Assembly (NCBI GenBank): GCA_913043075.1
Contig: CAJWLI010000107.1
Span: 1 to 5,584, forward strand
Length of the DNA stretch: 5,584 nucleotides
Reading direction: 5' to 3'
Origin: an uncultured Gammaproteobacteria bacterium
GTDB lineage: Bacteria > Pseudomonadota > Gammaproteobacteria > Pseudomonadales > Azotimanducaceae
In this document: one piece after another, positions 1 to 4,947 of the stretch
Numbering within the stretch: position 1 is the first letter of the stretch
Layout of the letters: each line of letters opens with the position of its first letter
Made by a program: the position numbers and the translations under genes
The notes under the pieces: model-generated
Told to the model about the DNA's origin: nothing
The model's input: the letters and a program-made list of their open reading frames with translations, nothing else
The model's database searches: none

Positions 1-57
1 AAAATAACTAAAAGTTTTTTTGATAGAGAAAATTCTACTTTTAGGGGACTAATCCGT

Positions 58-759
58 TTACCAGCAGATTTCATCTCCATTCCATGACCAAAACCTCCCC
101 GTATCCTGAGGCTTCAGATTATTTACTATTTGGCTGAGGTGGCCAGCGCATTGTGAAGCGGAAAGCAGAGTATGTTTCTTCCCCTCGCCTACAAACGGGG
201 CGGAGAGTTTTGTCGTTACTGTCCCTGGATGCAAAGCTGCGACGCAGCAGTTTGGGACGCTTTTACTCCACTCAATGCTCAGAGTCTTAAGTGCCATATT
301 TAGAGCCGCTTTCGAGATGCGGTAGCTATACCAACCTCCGAGTTGGTTATCCTCTATTGACCCTACTTTTGCAGATATCGTAGCGAAAACACTTTGAGAG
401 CTTTTGCGTAAAAGCTTCTGAGTGTGCTTTGCAATAAGAAGCGTTGGGAGAGCGTTTATACGTATGCTTTCCTCAAGCCCACGGGCTTCGAATTTTCGTA
501 TGGTTTTTTCTGGCAAGCCATCTTCTGATGAGAGAAATCCTACGCAGTTAATTACCAAGTCTAGTGAAGAAATTTTCGACAACGAATTCTGAACGTCAGC
601 GTCTTGTGATGGATCCATCGGAACTAAATCGATTGATTCGGATAATTTTGGTGGCACCGTTTTACAGTATGTACCTATTACGTGATGACCGTTTACGGTG
701 TAGTTTTCCGCCATTGCTTGCCCAATTCCACCGGATGCACCCACGATTAACACGTCCAA
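58..759 (-). CDS. SDR-family NAD(P)-dependent oxidoreductase, C-factor/sniffer-like
   Basis: This is a classical short-chain dehydrogenase of about 233 residues, probably cytosolic and NAD(P)(H)-dependent; its substrate cannot be told from sequence. Counting from the TTG start, the glycine-rich nucleotide-binding motif GASGGIG lies at 7-13 and NCVG, in the NAG position, at 71-74. The catalytic set is Asn102, Ser129, Tyr146 and Lys150 (YRISK), followed by HPGTV at about 177-181. The segment GGWYSYRISKAALNM and the C-terminal tryptophan are typical of the bacterial C-factor (CsgA-like) or sniffer-like carbonyl reductase group. The frame stays open to an ATG at 816. However, the TTG at 759 has AAGGAG seven bases upstream, and it puts the first beta-strand (DVLIVGASG) at the N-terminus as usual for the family. 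The extra 19 residues of the long form are basic and look untranslated. It is divergent from the DUF3429-SOUL pair. Family assignment is confident; the physiological role is unknown. Confidence 0.9.
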   Translation of the reverse strand: MDVLIVGASGGIGQAMAENYTVNGHHVIGTYCKTVPPKLSESIDLVPMDPSQDADVQNSLSKISSLDLVINCVGFLSSEDGLPEKTIRKFEARGLEESIRINALPTLLIAKHTQKLLRKSSQSVFATISAKVGSIEDNQLGGWYSYRISKAALNMALKTLSIEWSKSVPNCCVAALHPGTVTTKLSAPFVGEGKKHTLLSASQCAGHLSQIVNNLKPQDTGRFWSWNGDEICW

Positions 760-893
760 GTTTCTTCTCCTTAAATATGAAAAAAATTTATATTTTCTCC
801 CAAAATGATACGACATATACTTTTCTCGGGATTAGACGCGTGATAATTGAGGATGCTAAACGCGAAAGTAATTAAACATTCGGAAAAATTTCT
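760..893. promoter_or_regulatory. Divergent intergenic region between SDR and DUF3429 genes
   Basis: These 134 AT-rich bases must carry the promoters of both the minus-strand SDR gene and the plus-strand DUF3429-SOUL pair. Visible elements are a direct repeat, TAGACGCG at 833-840 and TAAACGCG at 857-864 (7 of 8 identical, 24 bp apart), placed where a regulator could act on both promoters. On the minus strand, TAATCC (834-829) is separated by 18 bases from TATCAT (810-805), a possible -35/-10 pair for the SDR gene. I see no convincing sigma-70 promoter on the plus strand. That the region is regulatory follows from the gene layout; the individual boxes are weak. Confidence 0.45.
767..772 (-). 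promoter_or_regulatory. Shine-Dalgarno site deciding the TTG start of the SDR gene
   Basis: Read on the minus strand, AAGGAG is followed by seven bases (AAGAAAC) and then TTG at 759-757. This is a near-ideal spacing. It falls inside the longer reading frame that begins at 816, which argues for initiation at the TTG. Confidence 0.75.
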
Positions 894-1322
894 TTGATCT
901 ATAGGTATAAGCTGTTTCAAATTCTTGGGTACCTCGGGTTGCTGCCGATGGCGGCACCCTTGTTTTTTTTCGACGATCCATTTGCGGTAAGATTTTTTTT
1001 AACCTATTCCCTGGCAATTCTTTGCTTTGTCTCCGGGGCTTTGTGGTCAAAAAGTTTTCAATTAACTGGATCTGAGCAAAACCAAAATAAAATACTCATT
1101 ATTTCGAATGTCTCTGTTCTAATCGCTTTCCTCTCTGTCTTGTGTCTCGATCAAATTGTTTTGATAGTCTTAGCAAGCCTTTTTGGGGTAGTCTTATTTG
1201 TTGAAAAACGTTTCCTTGAGGCTGAAGATTTAACCGACGGCTATTTAGAAATGCGAGCAAGTGTCTCAACAATCGTGATAATCCTTCATATTCTAGGGTT
1301 TGTTATTTTGAGAGTAGTATAA
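894..1322 (+). CDS. DUF3429-family integral membrane protein
   Basis: The product is a small inner-membrane protein of 142 residues with five likely membrane segments at about 8-26, 33-51, 67-84, 87-104 and 121-141. The N-terminal LGYLGLLPM, the YSLAILCFVSGALW stretch ending at Trp51, and the C-terminal DGYLEMR segment leading into the last helix match the pattern I know for DUF3429, a family of unknown function. The reading frame opens after a stop at 873-875. The best start is TTG at 894, with a weak GGA nine bases upstream; an ATG at 948 would cut away the first helix and is less likely. The stop TAA (1320-1322) directly abuts the ATG of the SOUL gene, so the two are almost certainly co-transcribed and translationally coupled. 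Two 8-T tracts (963-970 and 993-1000) lie within it, but the frame is intact. Function is not known. Confidence 0.8.
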   Translation: MIYRYKLFQILGYLGLLPMAAPLFFFDDPFAVRFFLTYSLAILCFVSGALWSKSFQLTGSEQNQNKILIISNVSVLIAFLSVLCLDQIVLIVLASLFGVVLFVEKRFLEAEDLTDGYLEMRASVSTIVIILHILGFVILRVV

Positions 1323-1889
1323 ATGCGAAACACATGGGCTTTTTTTTTGTTTTTCTCTTTGTCAGGAATAGCGTTGGCTATTGAGACTCCTGATTACCAG
1401 ATAATCGATACGCTTCCAGATTCGGTAGAGGTTAGGAAGTATGCTGGAGCGACGATAGCTTCGACCACGGTGGCCAGCGGGATCAGAGAATCTGGAAACA
1501 TTGGTTTCAGAAGGCTAGCTGGTTATATCTTCGGTGATAATGAACTTAATAAAAAAATAAAAATGACCGCTCCTGTGATGCAGCAAAGGAAAAGCGAAGA
1601 AAGTTACGAGGTCGTCTTTTTCCTCCCGAGAGATCTTTCGGCTCCCCCACGCCCTTCAAATCGAGATGTTTTGATTAAAGATATCAACATGGAAGTAGCT
1701 GTGCTTGCATATAAGGGTGGTTGGAAGGTAAAGACCTACGAAGAAAACTTAGAAACACTCAAATCCAGATTGGCAGAGAATGAAAAATGGAAAATAAGTG
1801 GTGATCCAATTTGGGCAAGATACGATCCTCCTTGGATGCCCTCGTTTCTTCGCAGCAATGAAATAATGTTGCCTGTGGTTCGTCGATAA
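1323..1889 (+). CDS. SOUL-family heme-binding-like protein, exported
   Basis: This 188-residue protein has an N-terminal signal peptide (about 1-19, hydrophobic core AFFLFFSLSGIALA, likely cleavage after Ala19), so it probably acts in the periplasm. No cysteine follows the signal, so it is not a lipoprotein. The mature part is a full SOUL domain: EVRKYAGATIAS at about 36-47, FRRLAGYIFG at 62-71, KIKMTAPVM at 78-86, and ARYDPPWMPSFLRSNE at 165-180 before the final strand. SOUL proteins are described as heme or porphyrin binders; a specific bacterial role is not established. The sequence contains no histidine and no cysteine at all, so any heme would need another ligand or purely hydrophobic binding. 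The ATG overlaps nothing but follows the DUF3429 stop with zero spacing (TAAATG), and upstream there is only a weak GAGAG-type purine stretch, suggesting coupled translation. A 9-T tract (1340-1348) lies in the signal-peptide codons. Confidence 0.9.
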   Translation: MRNTWAFFLFFSLSGIALAIETPDYQIIDTLPDSVEVRKYAGATIASTTVASGIRESGNIGFRRLAGYIFGDNELNKKIKMTAPVMQQRKSEESYEVVFFLPRDLSAPPRPSNRDVLIKDINMEVAVLAYKGGWKVKTYEENLETLKSRLAENEKWKISGDPIWARYDPPWMPSFLRSNEIMLPVVRR

Positions 1890-1906
1890 TTTAAGAGCAA
1901 TGGTTG

Positions 1907-2401
1907 TCAGTGGTCGAACATAGTTACTTTATCCATTACATGCTTGGTTTGTGAAAATCGAAATTTTTGCAGGTTAGCCCTGATCTTCTCGTCTTGGAGA
2001 CTCAATATTTGAGCTGCCAACAAAGCCGCGTTGCCTGCATTATCAATACCCACTGTGGCAACGGGTATCCCATATGGCATTTGCACGATCGATAGTAACG
2101 AATCCTGTCCTTCCAATTTCGTTGCAGAGATGGGGACTCCGATTACTGGCAATAGAGTTAGAGAGGCGACCATGCCCGGCAAGTGGGCCGCTCCGCCAGC
2201 TCCAGCTATTATTACCTTAAACCCGTTCTCTTCAGCGTTTTCAGCATAATCAAACATCTTTTTTGGAGTTCTATGTGCCGAGACTATTGATAATTCGTGC
2301 CTAACCTCTAGTTGCTCCATAGTTTCTCTCGCCTTCTCCATAATGGGCAAGTCGGAGTTGCTTCCCATAATTATTCCCACTGCTGCTGCCTTTTTTTTCA
2401 T
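1907..2401 (-). CDS. purE: N5-carboxyaminoimidazole ribonucleotide mutase (class I PurE)
   Basis: PurE moves the carboxyl group of N5-CAIR to C4 to give CAIR in de novo purine synthesis, acting as a cytosolic oligomer (octamer in studied homologues). The 164-residue protein has the usual length and all hallmark motifs: GSNSD at 13-17, SAHRTP at 41-46 with the catalytic histidine His43, GAGGAAHLPGM at 67-77, and QMP followed by GIPVATV at about 107-117. The SAHRTP motif and the PurK gene next door place it with class I enzymes that use N5-CAIR rather than AIR plus CO2. Its ATG overlaps the purK stop in an ATGA arrangement, and AGGAG lies ten bases upstream inside the end of purK. An A8 run follows the ATG immediately (MKKK). 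The gene ends 17 bp from the stop of the convergent SOUL gene. Confidence 0.97.
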   Translation of the reverse strand: MKKKAAAVGIIMGSNSDLPIMEKARETMEQLEVRHELSIVSAHRTPKKMFDYAENAEENGFKVIIAGAGGAAHLPGMVASLTLLPVIGVPISATKLEGQDSLLSIVQMPYGIPVATVGIDNAGNAALLAAQILSLQDEKIRANLQKFRFSQTKHVMDKVTMFDH

Positions 2402-3528
2402 ATTTGGTTTTCTCCTCGAACAGAAACAAGTGATCGAATCTCCTCAGCTAGTTCTTTAGCAATTGAAAGCGTCTCTCCCGTCACTGTAATATGCCCCATT
2501 TTCCTATAGGGAGAACAGTGAAATTTTTGGTAGAGGTGAACGAATACATTTTGGAATTTATCAATTGCGTCCATCCCTTCAATGACGGTTTTCCCTTCGA
2601 AACCTGGTTCGCCTAACAAATTAAACATTACGGCGGCGCATGTGGATCTAGTCGGTGAAAGCGGTTTTGATCGAAGGACATTATATTGCTGAAGAAACTG
2701 AGAGGTTTCACTCGATTCAATAGTGTGATGTCCGCTGTTATGAGCCCGCGGCGCTACTTCGTTAATTAACAAGCGTTCATCTTTTGTGAGAAATAGTTCA
2801 ACGCCGAACAAACCGATTCCGCCAAGCGCACGAACGGCCTCGATTGATATTTGTTTCGCTTGGCTCAATATTGTCTTTGTTAGGATAGGTGGAGAGTATA
2901 GGGTTTTTAAAATGTTTTGATTTCTATCAAATTCTAAAAGAGTTGGCTCCCAAGTCGTTTCGTCGCCTTCTTTATTTCGAGCGACCATCACCGCCAATTC
3001 GATGGCATCGGGCACAAACGCCTCAAAATAGGTTGGCTCTGGAAGTAGATCTAACCGAGACGACTCGTCTCGTATGATTAAAACCCCTCGGCCGTCATAA
3101 CCACCGGTTCGAGATTTTTGCACTAAAGGCCAACCTAGTTCTTTAAGTGAATCAACAGATTTTTGCTTCTCCGAAAAATACTCACAGGTTGGGATCCCTG
3201 CCTCGAAAAAACAGTGCTTTTGCAGTAACTTGTCTTTAATGCTCGCCAAAGTCTCTGGAAAAGGAACTATGGATACCCCTTCAGCCGCCAGTTTAATCAG
3301 GGCCTCGGTATTAATATTTTCAAGCTCAACTGTCAGCACGTCTACTTGCTTCGCAAATATTCTGATATCTTGCTCGGAGACCGGACTTCCGATTACCTGA
3401 CGCGCTCCCATTAAAGAGGCCGGGCATTTCTCGCCGGGATCTAGAACTATTAAAGTATCTTCCGTTTGCTTTATTTCTTGTGCGAGTAAACCTGCTAGTT
3501 GGCCGCCCCCTAAAATTCCTATTTTCAT
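2398..3528 (-). CDS. purK: N5-carboxyaminoimidazole ribonucleotide synthase (PurK)
   Basis: PurK is a cytosolic ATP-grasp enzyme that joins bicarbonate to AIR, using ATP, to make N5-CAIR for PurE. The 376 residues cover the whole family length. The N-terminal preATP-grasp Rossmann-like domain opens with GILGGGQLA (4-12), and VELENI at 67-72 is also typical. The ATP-grasp part carries KSRTGGYDGRG (138-148), the FGVELF strand (241-246) and the metal- and substrate-binding block NEVAPRAHNSGHHTIE (256-271). The C-terminal domain has RKMGHITV (342-349). The start ATG at 3528 is set by the family N-terminus; the sequence before it (TTTGGCTAAAAA) shows no Shine-Dalgarno site. The gene lies 36 bp downstream of the MFS gene on the same strand and overlaps purE by four bases, so purK and purE form one translational unit. 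No PurR-like operator is visible in the short gap upstream. Confidence 0.96.
   Translation of the reverse strand: MKIGILGGGQLAGLLAQEIKQTEDTLIVLDPGEKCPASLMGARQVIGSPVSEQDIRIFAKQVDVLTVELENINTEALIKLAAEGVSIVPFPETLASIKDKLLQKHCFFEAGIPTCEYFSEKQKSVDSLKELGWPLVQKSRTGGYDGRGVLIIRDESSRLDLLPEPTYFEAFVPDAIELAVMVARNKEGDETTWEPTLLEFDRNQNILKTLYSPPILTKTILSQAKQISIEAVRALGGIGLFGVELFLTKDERLLINEVAPRAHNSGHHTIESSETSQFLQQYNVLRSKPLSPTRSTCAAVMFNLLGEPGFEGKTVIEGMDAIDKFQNVFVHLYQKFHCSPYRKMGHITVTGETLSIAKELAEEIRSLVSVRGENQI
2411..2417 (-). promoter_or_regulatory. purE Shine-Dalgarno site inside the purK 3' end
   Basis: On the minus strand GAGGAGA sits ten bases before the purE ATG (2401-2399), within the last codons of purK. With the ATGA overlap this indicates translational coupling, with an independent ribosome site so that purE can also be initiated efficiently. 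The spacing is slightly longer than optimal. Confidence 0.6.
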
Positions 3529-3564
3529 TTTTTAGCCAAAAATAAAAAACTTAGTCTATACTAT

Positions 3565-4797
3565 TTAGTCATTTGACCTATATTTTCGTATGGGTTCCCA
3601 TAACAATAAAATTAGAAGTGTCATTGCAATCGAGATGATTCCACCCATAATCATTGTGCTAGATGCCCCGATAAGACCTGCCCAGAAACCTACCCAAATA
3701 GTACCGATATTATTTGATGTTTGAGCTGCCACATACATCAATGAAAAAGCCCTGCCTCGCATTTTGTCTGGCGTTGTTAGCATCACAGTAGTTACTCTAA
3801 CTGCTACCGTTACCGAATCAGCTGCTCCTAATAATGCGATTAAAATCATCCCAGTGATTAACGAATTGGTTAAGCCAAAAGCCAACAAGAAAAGTCCGTA
3901 AGCGAGTGATGCCCAAAGCACGATTAATCCTTTGGCTTGAATTCTGGTCAGTGCAAGGACTGCAATTCCTCCAATAATGGCTCCTGCGGAATTTGCTGAT
4001 CCCAGAAATCCTGTTCCACTGGCTCCGGCAGCGAAAAGCCCCAGGGCGATAACGGGCAAGATTTCTCTGTAAAAAGATGCGGTGGTAATGGCTGCATCCA
4101 AAAGGAATAGACCCGGCAGAATCGGATGCTTTCTTACATAATTTAATCCTTCCAAGGTCTCGGTGATCTGGCTTTTTGGCAGCTCTGATTTTTCATCGGT
4201 CCTGCCCGACACTGCCAACAAGAAAGGACCGAGAAAGCCGGGTAGACAGAGAATTGCGCATGTAAAAAATACTTCGGTTAGTCCCCAATTTACTGCGACG
4301 AACGCAAACAGAAGGGGACCAATAATCGCCGCCAGATTTTGAGAAGCGGTATCGGTAGAGGCAGCTGCCATGATTTCTTTTTCTGGGAAGATCCCTGGTA
4401 TGAGTGCTGCTCTGCTCGGGCTGCCTAGAGTCTGTGCGCCTGAAGCAATTGCAATCGCTAAGTATATCAGTCCTGGAGTTAGGGAAGTTGTTGAATTAAA
4501 AGTCGCGACAAAGGCTAGAACGATAAATGTAATCCCGTGCGCAGCGGCAAGAATCATTTTTCGATCGGTGCGATCAGCTAGAGTCCCCGCCCAAAGAGTC
4601 GAAGGTAGTTGAACCACCAGCTGGACTATTCCAATAAGACCCACTAAAAAAGGCGACCCAGTCTCATCTAACAGCCACTGCGAGAAGCCTAGGATTCTTA
4701 ACCAGCTTGCCACGCCGCCAGTCATCAATATCACCCATAGGATTCTATAATCTCTGTATTTGAATGTGTTCCAGTTTGAAGCAGTTTTAGAGAACAT
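3565..4797 (-). CDS. MFS transporter, exporter-type (MFS_3 / EntS-like, DHA3 group)
   Basis: This 410-residue inner-membrane protein has about twelve predicted helices in two halves, roughly 17-37, 49-70, 81-101, 107-127, 150-170, 172-197, then 225-250, 262-283, 289-309, 312-335, 350-372 and 378-399. Motif A, GTLADRTDRK, lies between helices 2 and 3 (71-80). SPSRAALIP at 126-134, the QNLAAIIGP stretch at about 153-161, the cytosolic TLEGLNYVRKHPIL segment (213-226) and PDKMRGRAF (343-351) are features of MFS_3/EntS-like exporters, which expel siderophores or drugs. The substrate here cannot be predicted. The ATG at 4797 is the first candidate after an upstream in-frame stop; no Shine-Dalgarno site precedes it. 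The gene is divergent from the dienelactone hydrolase gene and lies upstream of purK on the same strand with a 36-bp gap, so read-through into purKE is possible. Full length, no damage seen. Confidence 0.88.
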   Translation of the reverse strand: MFSKTASNWNTFKYRDYRILWVILMTGGVASWLRILGFSQWLLDETGSPFLVGLIGIVQLVVQLPSTLWAGTLADRTDRKMILAAAHGITFIVLAFVATFNSTTSLTPGLIYLAIAIASGAQTLGSPSRAALIPGIFPEKEIMAAASTDTASQNLAAIIGPLLFAFVAVNWGLTEVFFTCAILCLPGFLGPFLLAVSGRTDEKSELPKSQITETLEGLNYVRKHPILPGLFLLDAAITTASFYREILPVIALGLFAAGASGTGFLGSANSAGAIIGGIAVLALTRIQAKGLIVLWASLAYGLFLLAFGLTNSLITGMILIALLGAADSVTVAVRVTTVMLTTPDKMRGRAFSLMYVAAQTSNNIGTIWVGFWAGLIGASSTMIMGGIISIAMTLLILLLWEPIRKYRSND

Positions 4798-4894
4798 TAG
4801 AGAGTCATAGATTAATTTGATGGAGCCTAAAAGTTAAAAAGCGGCTAAATCCCAACCATAACATACCAATGCTTGATATGTTTTGTGCCTTGTG

Positions 4895-4920
4895 TTTCAG
4901 TCAACTGGCAGTGACTGAAA
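4895..4920. repeat. Perfect 9-bp inverted repeat, candidate operator
   Basis: TTTCAGTCA (4895-4903) and TGACTGAAA (4912-4920) are exact reverse complements around an 8-base spacer. Within and across the spacer the CAGT/ACTG motif alternates four times: CAGT at 4898, ACTG at 4904, CAGT at 4909 and ACTG at 4914. This gives nested smaller palindromes. The centre is about 40 bp before the hydrolase ATG and overlaps the weak -10 candidate, a position that would suit a repressor site. There is no U-tract on either strand, so it does not look like an intrinsic terminator. It could also be a 5' UTR hairpin. Confidence 0.5.
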
Positions 4921-4934
4921 AAGACAAAAATTCT

Positions 4935-4940
4935 AAGGGG
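4935..4940 (+). promoter_or_regulatory. Shine-Dalgarno site of the DLH-family gene
   Basis: AAGGGG ends seven bases before the ATG at 4948. It supports this start codon over any downstream candidate. Confidence 0.65.
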
Positions 4941-4947
4941 CAAATCA

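Larger units (their letters stand above)
4798..4947. promoter_or_regulatory. Divergent intergenic region between MFS and DLH-family genes
   Basis: These 150 bases separate the starts of the minus-strand MFS gene and the plus-strand hydrolase gene and should hold both promoters. On the plus strand TTGATA (4873-4878), a 5-of-6 match to the sigma-70 -35 box, is followed after 17 bases by a poor -10, TTCAGT (4896-4901). On the minus strand TGGTATGTT (4868-4860) resembles an extended -10 and would start transcripts about 55 bases before the MFS ATG, although no good -35 is present. A weaker minus-strand alternative is TTAACT, 17 bases, then TAATCT close to the MFS start. All boxes are tentative. 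The inverted repeat at 4895-4920 is listed separately. Confidence 0.4.

Noticed and set aside
8..44. CTAAAAG / CTTTTAG inverted repeat downstream of the SDR stop, as a terminator
   Set aside because: Seven AT-rich pairs around a 23-base loop would be unstable; too weak to call an intrinsic terminator.
564..875. Plus-strand open frame of about 100 codons opposite the SDR gene
   Set aside because: It lies antisense to a clear SDR coding region, has no recognisable domain and no ribosome site; its codons mirror the real gene.
856..1050. Minus-strand open frame opposite the DUF3429 gene
   Set aside because: Low-complexity basic product, antisense to a better supported membrane protein gene.
3529..3564. 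T-rich MFS-purK gap as a terminator
   Set aside because: There are T-runs on the minus strand but no GC-rich stem before them.
4370..4612. Plus-strand open frame inside the MFS gene
   Set aside because: Antisense shadow of MFS helices and motif A; no family resemblance.
4824..4846. AGCC / GGCT hairpin in the MFS-DLH spacer
   Set aside because: Only four pairs around a 15-base AT-rich loop; likely chance.
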